Source of the DNA: DATJFQ01 sp035495555
Lineage (GTDB): Bacteria > Acidobacteriota > Vicinamibacteria > Vicinamibacterales > 2-12-FULL-66-21
Assembly (NCBI GenBank): GCA_035495555.1
Contig: DATJFQ010000077.1
Location: 1-64,000, forward strand
DNA length: 64,000 nt
Direction of reading: 5' to 3'
Each line of letters opens with the position of its first letter. Positions within the stretch are counted from its first letter, which is position 1. The notes below the pieces were generated by a model that saw only the letters and a program-made list of their open reading frames with translations, made no database searches and was not told the origin of the DNA. Of the stretch, positions 7,986 to 20,152 are shown in pieces. Both the position numbers and the translations under genes were made by a program.

Positions 7986-9597
7986 TGCCGACCTCCCGGC
8001 TCGGAGCGTACTGGTGCGTGCCCTGGGTCACGACGGGCGTCACCGCGAAGTTTTCCGTCGGGGGCGGCGACGGGATTTCCCATTCGAGCCCCTTCGCGCC
8101 CCACGGATTCGGGCCCGCGAGCGGCGAGTTCTTGAGCGACCAGATCAGGTAAATGATCGGGATCAGGTAACCGACCCCGAGCACCGACGCGCCCGCGGTC
8201 GACAGCACGTTGTAGACCTGGAATTCCTCGGGATACATCGCGTAGCGCCGCGGCATGCCGAGGTAGCCGACGATGAACTGCGGGAAGAACGTCAGGTTGA
8301 ACCCGACGAACACGCAGAGCGCCGCGAACTTCGCCAAGCCTTCCGGATACATGCGGCCCGTGATCTTCGGCCACCAGTAGTGGATGCCGCCGAGGTATCC
8401 CATGATCGCGCCGCCGACCATGACGTAGTGGAAATGCGCGATCACGAAGTACGTATCGTGAACGTGCACGTCGAGGCCCATGGTCGCGAGGAAAAGACCC
8501 GTGAGGCCGCCGATCGTGAACAGCCCGATGAACCCGAACACGTAGAGCATCGGCGACTCGAACGAGACCGAGCCCTTGTAAATCGTTGCCGTCCAGTTGA
8601 ACACCTTCACCGCGGATGGAATCGCGACGAGGAAGCTGAGGATGGAGAAAATGAGGCCGGCATACGTCGACTCACCCGAGACGAAGAGGTGGTGCCCCCA
8701 GACGAGGAACCCGATGATCGCGATAGCGAGGCTCGAGAACGCGACAAACGCATACCCGAACACGTTCTTGCGGGCGAACGCCTGGACGATTTCGCTGATG
8801 ACGCCCATCGCCGGCAGGATCATGATGTACACCGCCGGGTGCGAATAGAACCAGAAGAGGTGCTGGAACAGGATCGGATCGCCGCCCAACGCGGGGTCGA
8901 AGATGCCAAGGTGCAACCCGCGCTCGACGGCGACGAGCAGGACCGTGATGGCGATCACGGGTGTGCCGAGGATCATGATGAGGCTCGTCGCGTAGTGGGA
9001 CCACACGAACAGCGGCAGACGGAACCACGTGAGCCCCGGCGCGCGCATCCGGTGCACGGTCACGACGAAATTCAGACCCGTCAGGATCGATGAGAAGCCG
9101 GTGATGAAGACGCCCAGGCCGGCGAGGATGACGTGGCTGTTGGAGGCCGCCGTGCTGTAGGGCACGTAAAAGGTCCACCCGGTATCGATGCCGCCGGTCG
9201 CCGCGGCGACGATCGTGAAGAGCCCGCCGAGGATATAGATATACCAGCTCAGAAGATTGATGCGCGGAAACGCGAGGTCCTTCGCCCCGACCATGATCGG
9301 GATCAGGAAGTTGCCGAGCGTGGCCGGGATGGACGGGATCAGGAAGAAGAACACCATGATCACGCCGTGCATCGTGAACAGCTTGTTGTAGGTCTCCGGC
9401 TGGACGAGGTCGGCCGCCGGCGTGAGGAGCTCGAGGCGGATCAGCAGCGCGAAGAAGCCGCCGAGCGCGAAGAACGCCGTCACGGACCACAGGTACAGCA
9501 GCGCGATGCGCTTGTGGTCCTTCGTCAACAGCCACGACTTGAGGCCGTAGCCGTTGTTCAGGTAATTCAGGCCGGTGGTGGTCGTAATGGTATCCAT
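7975..9597 (-). CDS. ctaD: Cytochrome c oxidase subunit I (A2-type haem-copper oxidase)
   Basis: A 540-residue, 12-helix catalytic subunit. Haem a ligands fit H77 (TMHGVIMVF) and H390. Haem a3 ligand fits H388 ([13 protein letters not shown]). CuB ligands fit H253, H302 and H303, with Y257 as the cross-linked tyrosine. The D-channel aspartate is in GAKDLAFPR and the K-channel lysine is K331. The glutamate of A1 enzymes is replaced by FYSHPAVY, so this is the YS-bearing A2 class, as in caa3 oxidases. It reduces oxygen to water and pumps protons in the inner membrane. Subunit II precedes it, with its stop codon two bases before this ATG. Confidence 0.97.
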   Translation of the reverse strand: MDTITTTTGLNYLNNGYGLKSWLLTKDHKRIALLYLWSVTAFFALGGFFALLIRLELLTPAADLVQPETYNKLFTMHGVIMVFFFLIPSIPATLGNFLIPIMVGAKDLAFPRINLLSWYIYILGGLFTIVAAATGGIDTGWTFYVPYSTAASNSHVILAGLGVFITGFSSILTGLNFVVTVHRMRAPGLTWFRLPLFVWSHYATSLIMILGTPVIAITVLLVAVERGLHLGIFDPALGGDPILFQHLFWFYSHPAVYIMILPAMGVISEIVQAFARKNVFGYAFVAFSSLAIAIIGFLVWGHHLFVSGESTYAGLIFSILSFLVAIPSAVKVFNWTATIYKGSVSFESPMLYVFGFIGLFTIGGLTGLFLATMGLDVHVHDTYFVIAHFHYVMVGGAIMGYLGGIHYWWPKITGRMYPEGLAKFAALCVFVGFNLTFFPQFIVGYLGMPRRYAMYPEEFQVYNVLSTAGASVLGVGYLIPIIYLIWSLKNSPLAGPNPWGAKGLEWEIPSPPPTENFAVTPVVTQGTHQYAPSREVGIAH

Positions 9598-9598
9598 A

Positions 9599-10660
9599 TC
9601 AATTTCCCGGGGACTTCGGTGCCGGCTGCGCGCCGCGGCCGGTGCCGGTCTCGCCGCTGACGCCTCCCGGCTCGCGCCCGTTCGGCGCCTTCGGCATCAG
9701 CGACGGCGGAATCGGAATGCCGCCGCCCGGGGCCGCGCCGCCAAGCGACTTGACGTAGGCCACGAGCTGCAGGAGCTGGTCCTCGCTCACCAGGCCCTGG
9801 AACGTCGGCATGATCGGTTGGAAGCCCGCGACGATCTTCGCCTGCGGGTTCACGATCGATTCGCGGATGTAATCGTCGTTGAACGCCACCGTCTGGCCGT
9901 CATTGAGCTTCACGTCGTGGCCGTAGCCGCCGCGCAGCGTCGGTCCGCGTCCCTGCTGCACCTCCTGATGGCAGGACGCGCAGCCGAGATCCTGAAACAG
10001 CTTGGCGCCGTTGTCGGCGATCGAAATCCCGCTCGAGCCGCCGCTCAGCCACGCCTGGTAATCCGCGGGCTCCATCACGGTGACCCATCCGATCATCGCC
10101 GAATGCTTCGTCCCGCAGTACTGCGTGCAGAAGATGTGGTAGCGCCCCGGCTTGGTCGCGGTGAACCACAGGGTGTTGTAGCGGCCGGGTACGACGTCCG
10201 CTTTCACGCGGAAAGCCGGCAGGAAAAAGCTGTGGATGACGTCCTCCGATCCCATGATCAGTTTCACGGGACGGCCGACGGGCACGTGCAGCTCGTTGAT
10301 CTCCCTCGCGCCGTCCATGTGCTGCAGCTTCCACATCCACTGCTTGCCGACGACGTAGACTTCCATGGCGCCGCGCGGCGGGCGCGTGAGATGGAAGAAC
10401 ACCTGGGCGCCCCACACGAACATGAACATCGCGATCCCGAGCGGGATGAGCGTCCACGCCATTTCGAGCGCGATCGAGCCGTGAATCGCCTCGCCGACCT
10501 CGTCCTCGCGCCGCCGCCGGAACTTCACGGCAAAGACGATCAGCAGCACGGCGATCAGGACGGCGAAGAAGGCCGAGACCGCCACCAGGAAGAAGTAGAG
10601 TGCGTCTACCTGCCCTGCCTGCGCCGAGGCTTCAACCGGAAAGAGAGGAAGTTGGTCCAT
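9599..10660 (-). CDS. ctaC: Cytochrome c oxidase subunit II with C-terminal cytochrome c domain
   Basis: A 353-residue caa3-type subunit II. Two membrane helices (about 17-46 and 66-92) are followed by the CuA cupredoxin domain with H143 (VIHSFFLP), C178, C182, H186 and M189 ([12 protein letters not shown]). A fused cytochrome c domain has CASCH at 227-231 and a likely Met ligand in GFQPIMPTF. The tail is Pro/Gly-rich. The ATG of MDQLPLFP is chosen; an in-frame TTG lies three codons upstream. Neither has a good Shine-Dalgarno site, because three GCAAAGATC repeats occupy that position. It accepts electrons and passes them to subunit I. Confidence 0.95.
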   Translation of the reverse strand: MDQLPLFPVEASAQAGQVDALYFFLVAVSAFFAVLIAVLLIVFAVKFRRRREDEVGEAIHGSIALEMAWTLIPLGIAMFMFVWGAQVFFHLTRPPRGAMEVYVVGKQWMWKLQHMDGAREINELHVPVGRPVKLIMGSEDVIHSFFLPAFRVKADVVPGRYNTLWFTATKPGRYHIFCTQYCGTKHSAMIGWVTVMEPADYQAWLSGGSSGISIADNGAKLFQDLGCASCHQEVQQGRGPTLRGGYGHDVKLNDGQTVAFNDDYIRESIVNPQAKIVAGFQPIMPTFQGLVSEDQLLQLVAYVKSLGGAAPGGGIPIPPSLMPKAPNGREPGGVSGETGTGRGAQPAPKSPGN

Positions 10661-10665
10661 TAGCC

Positions 10666-10693
10666 GCAAAGATCAGCAAAGATCGCAAAGATC
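10666..10693. repeat. Nonamer repeat, three GCAAAGATC copies
   Basis: Three exact copies of GCAAAGATC (one base between the first two) sit immediately upstream of the subunit II start codon on the minus strand. The same 9-mer recurs at 62636-62680. Confidence 0.85.
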
Positions 10694-10739
10694 AAAAGAG
10701 CTTCTGATTGTCATATGGCCGAACATCATGTCCGAACAC

Positions 10740-11624
10740 CTACAGCCCGTGAGGCAGATGCGCCGACGCTTCGCGACTCGCATCCCGCGCGCGTTCCTGC
10801 CGCAGGCTGACCACGATGAACCCGACCATCGCCAGCACGGTCAGCACGCCCCCGATACGCACGGCCTCCAACGTTCCGGCGCCGTACTTGCCGGTTGACG
10901 GATCGTAGTGATAACAGAGCAGGAGCACCTGGTCTCCCACCGTCCCCAGCCGGTTGTTCGACGCTTCGACCAGCGCGAAGCGCACGCTCCTCGGCGGATA
11001 GTCCAGGCCGAGGAAGTACCGCGCCACCACTCCCTTCGCCGTCGTCACGTAAATGGCCGCGGCGTGCGCGTACTGCTGGATGTTCTCGTCGTACGCATAC
11101 CGGAACCCGATGGCATCCGCGACGGCGTGAATCGAGCGATCCGTCCCCGTCAGGAAATGCCATCCGTCCGCGGTCTCGGGACGGCCGAACTGTCCCACAT
11201 ACGCCGCCTTCTTCTCCTTTGCCAGCATCGGCCCTTCGTGCGGGTTGATGCTGATCACCACCACGTCGTAGTCCTGGCCCGGCGTGAAGTTCATCGTCTT
11301 CAGCGAGCCGGTCATGCCGTTCAACACCTGCGTGCACAGCATCGGGCACTCGAAATAGGCGAGCGCCACCACGACCGGCCGCTTCCCGTAGAAATCGCCG
11401 AGCCGCACCTGCCGGCCGTGGTCGTCCACGAACGGCGTATCGAGCGGCAACTGCTGGCCGATGCGCTGATCGATCCCGACGTTGTCGAGGATCTTCGGCT
11501 TTTTCGTCACCGGATTCAGTTCCGGAGGCGCCGGCATCCCCATTCCCTGCGCGAACGCCGCCACCGATGTTCCCAACACGGCCGCTACAACAACCGCCGC
11601 CGTGGTCTTGCTCAACACGTTCAC
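10740..11624 (-). CDS. SCO1/SenC-family copper chaperone, membrane-anchored
   Basis: A 294-residue exported thioredoxin-fold protein. It has a signal peptide to about residue 25 (AAFAQ), the copper-binding CPMLC, and a downstream histidine in QQYAHAAAIYV, the CxxxC plus His set of SCO proteins. A C-terminal helix (IGGVLTVLAMVGFIVVSL) anchors it. The family delivers copper to the CuA site of oxidase subunit II, which fits its position directly upstream of that gene. The C-terminal rather than N-terminal anchor is less usual for SCO but common in this phylum's operons. Confidence 0.9.
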   Translation of the reverse strand: MNVLSKTTAAVVVAAVLGTSVAAFAQGMGMPAPPELNPVTKKPKILDNVGIDQRIGQQLPLDTPFVDDHGRQVRLGDFYGKRPVVVALAYFECPMLCTQVLNGMTGSLKTMNFTPGQDYDVVVISINPHEGPMLAKEKKAAYVGQFGRPETADGWHFLTGTDRSIHAVADAIGFRYAYDENIQQYAHAAAIYVTTAKGVVARYFLGLDYPPRSVRFALVEASNNRLGTVGDQVLLLCYHYDPSTGKYGAGTLEAVRIGGVLTVLAMVGFIVVSLRQERARDASREASAHLPHGL

Positions 11625-11648
11625 CCCCGTGCAGACCTCGGGTCTGCC

Positions 11649-12302
11649 CTAAAAAGTTCCACCGCCGCCGGGTTTCTTCGGCTGGCGCGCGGCGGTCGGC
11701 GGCGGCGTCTGCACGTTGCCCGTCGTCCCCGGCGCACCCGCCTCGGGTCCGCCCGACGCGTTCGATCCGCGCGACCCGCTCGGACCCGTGTCGCCGGTGC
11801 TCATATCCGCCTGACCTGCCGGAATCTTCCGCGCGCTGTTCGACTCACCCGTCGCATCAACGTGGGTCCCTTCGGTCGGATCGGTCGGCGCGTTGGCGCG
11901 CACCGGAATGCCCCGCTGGAGCAGTAACGCCTTGGCCTTGTCGATCGGCAGCCGCACGACGCCGTTCTTCTGATCGATCCAGCCGTACGAGTGCAGGACG
12001 AGCTCTTCTCCGGCGCGGAACTGCTTCAAGTCCTGCCAGGGGGTCGTCTGCAGGCGCGGCTCGGCGGGCAGCGAACCGGCCGGCGCCGCCAGCGGGGAGA
12101 CGAAGGGATCGTTCCTCGCCTCGTAGTGTTCGAAGACCTTCATGAGCCCGGCCATTGCGAACTGCACCGTGATGACGGTGCCGGCAAGGATCACGACGAA
12201 CCACAGCACCCCTTTGATGCTGATGTCGGTCGACTCGTGCGCGACGTCAGGATTGTGCAGATCGCCGTGCGCGTGCGCATCCGCGTTAGTGCCCGGAGGC
12301 AT
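11649..12302 (-). CDS. Unknown single-pass membrane protein of the act-cox operon
   Basis: A 217-residue protein. A His/Asp-rich cytoplasmic start is followed by one helix (about 31-53) and a periplasmic segment with PRLQTTPWQDLKQFRAGEE and HSYGWIDQKNGVVRLPIDKA. A 60-residue Gly/Pro/Ser/Thr tail closes it. The YGWIDQ-VVRLPI-AK part recurs in proteins encoded beside oxidase genes in several phyla, but no function is known to me. Its ATG region overlaps the end of actF by 17 bases, so it is translated with the complex. A structural or assembly factor for the ACIII-caa3 supercomplex is my inference. Confidence 0.75.
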   Translation of the reverse strand: MPPGTNADAHAHGDLHNPDVAHESTDISIKGVLWFVVILAGTVITVQFAMAGLMKVFEHYEARNDPFVSPLAAPAGSLPAEPRLQTTPWQDLKQFRAGEELVLHSYGWIDQKNGVVRLPIDKAKALLLQRGIPVRANAPTDPTEGTHVDATGESNSARKIPAGQADMSTGDTGPSGSRGSNASGGPEAGAPGTTGNVQTPPPTAARQPKKPGGGGTF

Positions 12303-13494
12303 TCAGCACCATCTCCTTGAAGTACGGATCGTTGGCGGGCAGCAGCGGCTGCGTGCGCAGCGTGCGCGCGAAGAGGAACACCCAGATGCCGAACATGCCG
12401 ATCGGCAGGAACACGTTCGCGATGCTCACAGGGAACCCGATCGTGTTCCCCTGGTTGAACTCCGGCGAGACGATCCAGATCAGATCGAGCAGGCGGACGG
12501 CGATGATGTACCACGCGACGCGCGCCAGAGATTGCGGCCGCCGCTTGAGGCTGGCCGACAGCAGGACGCAGAACGGGAACACGAAGTGGCCGAAGGCAAT
12601 CCCGATCACGCTGACGTATCCCCAGCCGTACCGCATGCGTGCGAGGTACCAGATGATCTCCTCCGGCAGGTTCCCCGCCCAGATGATCAGGAACTGCGAG
12701 AAGGAGAAGTACGCCCACAGCATCACGAAGGCGAGCATCAGCTTGCCGAGGTCGTGGAACATGACCGGCCGCAGGAACGACCGCATCGGCTCGGTGTCGA
12801 CGAGCAGCGCGAGCACCGCGACCGCGAACGACAGCGCGCCGAGCCCCTGGCCCGCGACCATGATGAACCCGAACATGGTGGAGAACCAGTGCGCGTCGAG
12901 CGACATGAGCCAGTCGATCGAGGCGAGGCTGATGAGGACGACATAGAGGAGCAGCCCCGGAGCGCTGATCACGCGGAACCGCCGCGTGTCGGGCTCGTTC
13001 TGCGCCACCTCGCCGCGGTCCTGCTGCACCGACCAGCGATTGAGGTAATACGCGCAGAATCCCCACACCGCGAAGTAGATGGCCGCCCGCAGCAGGAAGA
13101 ACCAGGTGTGGAAGTACACCCCGCGGTGCGCCAGCACTTCGTCCGCGGCGATGGCGCCGGGACGCGCCCAGACGTACAGCTTCGGCAGGACGAAACACAT
13201 CGGGATGAAGAGCAGGATGCAATACGGCAGCAGCCGGCTTCCGGCTTCGAAGAGTCGTCGGGTCGACATGCCCCACAGGCCGCCGACCATGTGGTTGAGC
13301 ATCAGCATGGCGAGCGACCCGAGCGTCATGCCGAGGCAGAACATGAAGCCGATCAGCCACGACGGCCACAATTGCGAGGGCTGCAGGGCGGCGCCGACGC
13401 CGCCGATGACCAGACCCGCAACGCCGACGAGGAGTCCTCGCCGCTGAAGGCTGTCGAAGACCGCCGGATCCGTGGTGAGCGCGTAACTCTTCAT
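12286..13494 (-). CDS. actF: Alternative complex III subunit F, quinol-binding membrane protein
   Basis: A 402-residue polytopic membrane protein of the NrfD-related ActC/ActF type with about ten helices. MKSYALTTDP is taken as the start because its ATG overlaps the actE stop by one base (TGATG). Typical blocks are SASIDWLMSLDAHWFSTMFG, FHDLGKLMLAFVMLWAYFSFSQ and WYLARMRYGWGYVS. In ACIII the two NrfD-like subunits ActC and ActF form the membrane core; ActF is thought to take part in proton translocation and quinol chemistry. Last act gene before the oxidase half. Confidence 0.92.
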   Translation of the reverse strand: MKSYALTTDPAVFDSLQRRGLLVGVAGLVIGGVGAALQPSQLWPSWLIGFMFCLGMTLGSLAMLMLNHMVGGLWGMSTRRLFEAGSRLLPYCILLFIPMCFVLPKLYVWARPGAIAADEVLAHRGVYFHTWFFLLRAAIYFAVWGFCAYYLNRWSVQQDRGEVAQNEPDTRRFRVISAPGLLLYVVLISLASIDWLMSLDAHWFSTMFGFIMVAGQGLGALSFAVAVLALLVDTEPMRSFLRPVMFHDLGKLMLAFVMLWAYFSFSQFLIIWAGNLPEEIIWYLARMRYGWGYVSVIGIAFGHFVFPFCVLLSASLKRRPQSLARVAWYIIAVRLLDLIWIVSPEFNQGNTIGFPVSIANVFLPIGMFGIWVFLFARTLRTQPLLPANDPYFKEMVLNASGH

Positions 13495-14165
13495 CAGTGT
13501 CTGACCGCTCCCTCGCCGCGCTGTGCCGCCGGCGGCTGGGAGAGCTTCGCCCGATCCTGCGCCGGCACGTCGGACTCCGCCGCGTGCTCGCTCAGTTGAA
13601 GGGCGCGGATGTAGGCCGCGATCGCCCATCGATCGCGCGGCTGGACCTGCGCGCGATAGTCCGGCATCGCGCCAAAGCCGTTCGTCATCACGTCGAAGAA
13701 GTGCCCGATCGGCGCCTGCCGCAGACGATCGATGTGATACGACGGCGGCTGCTTGTAGCCGCGGCGCACGATCATGCCCTCACCGTTGCCCGACCGATCG
13801 TGGCAGGGCGCGCAATAGATGTTGAAGCGCTGCTCGCCGCGATCGAGGAGCTGCTGCGTGAGCGGGATCGGGAGTTCCGTGACCGGCTGACCGTTTTCCT
13901 TGCCGGTGTAGAACGCCGCGTCGTCTTCGAGCGTGCCCCGCGCGACCGTGTCCTCGGGCAGCGGCCGCGCGCTCGAGCCGTTCGTGAAGAACTCGCTGTC
14001 GCGCAGCGGAATGTATTTCGGCTGATTGTGCATGTCCTGGCGGCACCCTGTGGCTGCCGCCGCTGAGAGCAGCACCGCCGCGGCAAGCCATCCGGCCCGC
14101 CTCGCCGCTCCGGCCTCGCGCCTTGCGCCTCCCGCCTCGCGCCCCGCGCTATGGTTCGACTTCAT
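13494..14165 (-). CDS. actE: Alternative complex III subunit E, mono-haem cytochrome c lipoprotein
   Basis: A 223-residue lipoprotein. The ATG at 14165 lies inside the end of actD (17-base overlap); an in-frame GTG sits three codons earlier. The lipobox ends at C41 after LLSAAAATG, and one c-type haem site CAPCH is at 118-122, with a likely Met ligand in GFGAMPDY. The protein is the mobile-like mono-haem subunit handing electrons from ActA toward the oxidase. Oddity: residues about 7-24, the charged start of the signal peptide, are encoded by an in-frame GCGAGGC heptamer array, giving a REAGGAR-type heptad. Confidence 0.9.
   Translation of the reverse strand: MKSNHSAGREAGGARREAGAARRAGWLAAAVLLSAAAATGCRQDMHNQPKYIPLRDSEFFTNGSSARPLPEDTVARGTLEDDAAFYTGKENGQPVTELPIPLTQQLLDRGEQRFNIYCAPCHDRSGNGEGMIVRRGYKQPPSYHIDRLRQAPIGHFFDVMTNGFGAMPDYRAQVQPRDRWAIAAYIRALQLSEHAAESDVPAQDRAKLSQPPAAQRGEGAVRH
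14099..14147. repeat. Heptamer array, GCCTCGC unit, inside the actE signal-peptide region
   Basis: Seven consecutive 7-nt units in one phase (GCCTCGC, GCCTTGC, GCCTCCC, GCCCCGC and the like on the plus strand). They encode the Arg/Glu/Ala/Gly start of the ActE lipoprotein signal. Three units equal 21 bases, so the translation repeats every seven residues. Confidence 0.8.
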
Positions 14166-14685
14166 TGATCTCACTCGGATTGAGCCCTTTGAGCAGCTCC
14201 AGCGTTCCGCTGTGATCGAACTTCGGATCGGCGGACTCGATGAGCAGGAAGAACTTGTCCTGGCTGGCGCGCGCGAACCGTTCGACGTTGAACACCGGAT
14301 GGTACGGCATCGGCAGGCCGTTGAGCACGATCATCCCGAGCAGCGCCGAGATCGCGGCAAAGAGGACCGTCATCTCGAACGTCACCGGGATGAACTGCGG
14401 CCAGCTGTTGAGCGGCTTGCCGGCGACGTTCACCGGATACGCCATCGTGTGGACCCAGTACTCGAGGCCGTAGCCGCTCACCATCCCGGTCAGACCACCG
14501 AGCAGCACGATGAGCGACAGGCGCTTGTCGTGATGGTGCATCGCCTCCCACGCTTCCTCGACGGGAAACGGCGAGAAGGTGTCGATCTTCCGGTAGCCTT
14601 CCGCGTGCACGCGCCTGGTCGCGGCGACGAGGTCGGCGGGCGTATCGAATTCCGCCAGCAGTCCGTAAACGGAAGCCGTGGCCAT
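14149..14685 (-). CDS. actD: Alternative complex III subunit D (DUF3341)
   Basis: A 178-residue protein: an N-terminal cytoplasmic alpha/beta domain (about 1-50, with VYGLLAEFDTPADLVAA and FSPFPVEE), two membrane helices (about 57-80 and 101-125), and a tail with PYHPVFNVERF. This is the DUF3341 layout of ActD. The ATG overlaps the actC stop by one base (TGATG). ActD is a non-redox accessory subunit located beside ActC. Confidence 0.93.
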   Translation of the reverse strand: MATASVYGLLAEFDTPADLVAATRRVHAEGYRKIDTFSPFPVEEAWEAMHHHDKRLSLIVLLGGLTGMVSGYGLEYWVHTMAYPVNVAGKPLNSWPQFIPVTFEMTVLFAAISALLGMIVLNGLPMPYHPVFNVERFARASQDKFFLLIESADPKFDHSGTLELLKGLNPSEINEVEP

Positions 14686-16064
14686 CAGTGTCCCTCCGTG
14701 GCCGGAACTTTCGCGCCGGGCGCGAGCGTGCGCATCTCGAAAATCGAGATCATGGGCAGCGCCCTGATGAACAGGAAGAACATCGTCAGGAAGAAGCCGA
14801 CCGTTCCGAAGAACGTCATGTAGTCCCACTTCGTCCCGTGGTACATGCCCCAGGCGGCGGGCACGAAGTCGCGGTGCAGGCTGACGACGACGATCACGAA
14901 GCGCTCGAGCCACATGCCGACGTTGACCACCATCGCGACGCAGAACAGCAGGAACGGCGAGGTCCGCACTTTCTTGAACCACAGCCACTGCGGCGAAATG
15001 ATGTTGCAGAAGATCAGCGTCCAGTACATGTACCAGTAGGGACCGGTCATGCGGTTCCAGATCATGAACCCTTCGTACTTGTTGGCGCTGTACCAGCCGA
15101 AGAACACTTCGGATGTGTAGCCGTAGGCGACGATCAGCCCCGTCGCCAGCGTCACCTTCGCCATGTTCTCGAGGTGCCGCGTCGTGATGAAGTCTTCGAG
15201 GTGGTACACGGCCCGGATCGGGATCGCGAGCGTGAGCACCATCGCGAACCCGTCGTAAATCGCGCCGGCCACGAAATACGGCGGGAAAATCGTCGTATGC
15301 CAGCCGGGGACGATCCCGATCGAGAAGTCGAAGCTGACGACGGTATGGACCGACAGGACGAGCGGCGTCGACAGCCCCGCCAGCAGCAGGTAGATGTGCT
15401 CGTAGCGCTGCCAGTGGCGGCCGGATCCGCGCCAGCCGAGCGAGAACATGCCGTAGATGACCTTGGCGACGCGGTTCTTCGCCTTGTCGCGCAGCGTCGC
15501 CAGATCGGGGATGAGCCCCGTATACCAGAAGATCAACGAGACAGTGAAGTAGGTCGAGACCGCGAAGACGTCCCAGATCAGCGGGCTCCTGAACTGCGGC
15601 CAGATCGACATGCTGTTCGGATACGGGAACAACCAGTACGCGGCCAGCCACGGACGCCCGGTGTGCACGAGAGGGAAGAGGCCCGCGCACATGACGGCGA
15701 AGATCGTCATCGCTTCCGCGAAGCGGTTGATCGAGGTTCGCCAGCCCTGCTTGAGCAGCAGGAGGATCGCGGAAATGAGCGTCCCGGCGTGGCCGATACC
15801 GATCCACCAGACGAAGTTGATGATCGCGAAGCCCCACCCGACGGGGATATTGACGCCCCAGATGCCGACGCCGCGCAGCAGCAGCCACGCGATGGCCATC
15901 CCGAGCATGCCGGTCAGCAGCATCCCGAAGCCGAGGACGACGAACCAGAACAGCGGCTGGCGTCCCGAGAGGACGACCGCACTGATCTTGTCGGTGATCG
16001 ACTCGAAGGTGTGGCCCGGCTCGATGAGCGGAGCGACAGGATACGTAGCGGGTTTCGGGTCCAT
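14685..16064 (-). CDS. actC: Alternative complex III subunit C, NrfD-like quinol-oxidising subunit
   Basis: A 459-residue NrfD/PsrC-family protein with about ten helices. The conserved blocks are WGFAIINFVWWIGIGHAGTL, LFPLVHTGRPW, STPLVLSVHTVVSFDFSIG and YHLEDFITTRHLENMAKV. In ACIII this subunit holds the quinol site facing the periplasmic iron-sulfur subunit ActB. It ends in the TGATG overlap with actD and starts three bases downstream of the actB stop. The product is an integral inner-membrane protein without bound metal. Confidence 0.94.
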   Translation of the reverse strand: MDPKPATYPVAPLIEPGHTFESITDKISAVVLSGRQPLFWFVVLGFGMLLTGMLGMAIAWLLLRGVGIWGVNIPVGWGFAIINFVWWIGIGHAGTLISAILLLLKQGWRTSINRFAEAMTIFAVMCAGLFPLVHTGRPWLAAYWLFPYPNSMSIWPQFRSPLIWDVFAVSTYFTVSLIFWYTGLIPDLATLRDKAKNRVAKVIYGMFSLGWRGSGRHWQRYEHIYLLLAGLSTPLVLSVHTVVSFDFSIGIVPGWHTTIFPPYFVAGAIYDGFAMVLTLAIPIRAVYHLEDFITTRHLENMAKVTLATGLIVAYGYTSEVFFGWYSANKYEGFMIWNRMTGPYWYMYWTLIFCNIISPQWLWFKKVRTSPFLLFCVAMVVNVGMWLERFVIVVVSLHRDFVPAAWGMYHGTKWDYMTFFGTVGFFLTMFFLFIRALPMISIFEMRTLAPGAKVPATEGH

Positions 16065-16067
16065 CAG

Positions 16068-19172
<3,105 letters not shown>

Positions 19173-19173
19173 A

Positions 19174-19359
19174 AGTCAGTCGCCAGTAACCAGTCGCCAG
19201 TGTCCAGTTCTCAGGAATCCGCTCGTGTCAGTAGCCAGTAGCCAGTAGCCAGTAGCCAGTAGCCAGTTGCCAGTTGCCAGTAGCCAGTAACCAGTTGCCA
19301 GTAACCAGTGGCCAGCCGCCGTTCAGAACTGACGACTGGACACTGGTAACTGGTGACTG
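19174..19359. repeat. CAGTAGC heptamer array with inverted flanks between actA and actB
   Basis: Thirteen head-to-tail 7-nt units run without a phase break from 19229 to 19319 (CAGTAGC, CAGTTGC, CAGTAAC and variants). Outer segments at 19177-19206 (CCAGT type) and 19332-19358 (ACTGG type) are reverse complements of each other. The block fills nearly all of the 193-base spacer between actA and actB. Confidence 0.9.
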
Positions 19360-19365
19360 TTGTGT

Positions 19366-20025
19366 TCACCGGTGGCACGTCGAGCAACTGGTGAGCTGCC
19401 GGACGTCCGCAATCTTGTATTCCTTCACGAGGCGCTCGCCGAGTCCCGGGTCGTTGGACGGCGGCTGCCATTCCATGTTGAAGACCTCTTCTTTCGGCCG
19501 CACGTACTTCGCCGGATTGCGATGGCAGTTCAGGCACCAGCTCATCTGAAGCGAGTTCTCCTGAAGCATCAGCGGCATCCGATCCACCGGTCCGTGACAG
19601 GTCGCGCAGCCCACGCCTTTGGCGACGTGGATGCTGTGGTTGAAGTACACGAAGTCGGGCAGATCGTGGACGCGCCACCAGGTCAGTGGCCGGTTCTCAC
19701 GGAAACTGGCGCGAACGGGCTCGAGGATCGGCGCGTTCGTCCAGATCTGCGAGTGGCAGTTCATGCACGTTTTCGTCGGAGGAATGTTGGCGAACGCGGA
19801 CTCTTCCACGCTCGTGTGGCAGTAGCGGCAGTCGATGCCCATCGATCCGACGTGATGCGCATGGCTGAACTGGACCGGCTGATCGATCGTCACGCTCTGG
19901 CCGGTCGTGTAGCCGGACCACGAGATCGACACGACGGCAAATGCGAGGAAGCCCAGAAAGAGAATGATCCCGACGATGCTTGCCCGGGACCAGTAATTGG
20001 CGCTGCGGTGAAAGACTTGACTCAT
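19366..20025 (-). CDS. actA: Alternative complex III subunit A, penta-haem cytochrome c
   Basis: A 219-residue cytochrome with one N-terminal membrane helix (about 15-37) and five CxxCH haem sites at 66-70 (CRYCH), 87-91 (CMNCH), 140-144 (CATCH), 164-168 (CLNCH) and 214-218 (CSTCH). The protein ends one residue after the last site. In ACIII it takes electrons from the ActB clusters and passes them to ActE or directly to the oxidase. First gene of the 12-gene respiratory operon; the long repeat-filled spacer behind it separates it from actB. Confidence 0.94.
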   Translation of the reverse strand: MSQVFHRSANYWSRASIVGIILFLGFLAFAVVSISWSGYTTGQSVTIDQPVQFSHAHHVGSMGIDCRYCHTSVEESAFANIPPTKTCMNCHSQIWTNAPILEPVRASFRENRPLTWWRVHDLPDFVYFNHSIHVAKGVGCATCHGPVDRMPLMLQENSLQMSWCLNCHRNPAKYVRPKEEVFNMEWQPPSNDPGLGERLVKEYKIADVRQLTSCSTCHR

Positions 20026-20053
20026 CGTCTGGACGTCCGCGTGCTCCCCAAAA

Positions 20054-20080
20054 ACGTAAGCCTATACCAACGGAACCGTT
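20054..20080 (-). promoter_or_regulatory. Candidate act operon promoter with palindrome
   Basis: On the minus strand a TGG-TATAGG extended -10-like element (TATAGG at 20066-20061) lies 36 bases upstream of the actA ATG. Just upstream is a perfect AACGG-N2-CCGTT palindrome (20069-20080), placed where an operator would occlude RNA polymerase. No convincing -35 is visible. Confidence 0.4.
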
Positions 20081-20152
20081 TTGCATCCGCGAACGGTGTG
20101 CGCACGTGGGCACAGCGACGTTCGCACGCCGGGAAAAACGCGGACCTATGAT

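Noticed and set aside
19229..19319. Regular repeats resembling a CRISPR array
   Set aside because: Units are 7 nt and contiguous, with no unique spacers and no cas genes nearby.
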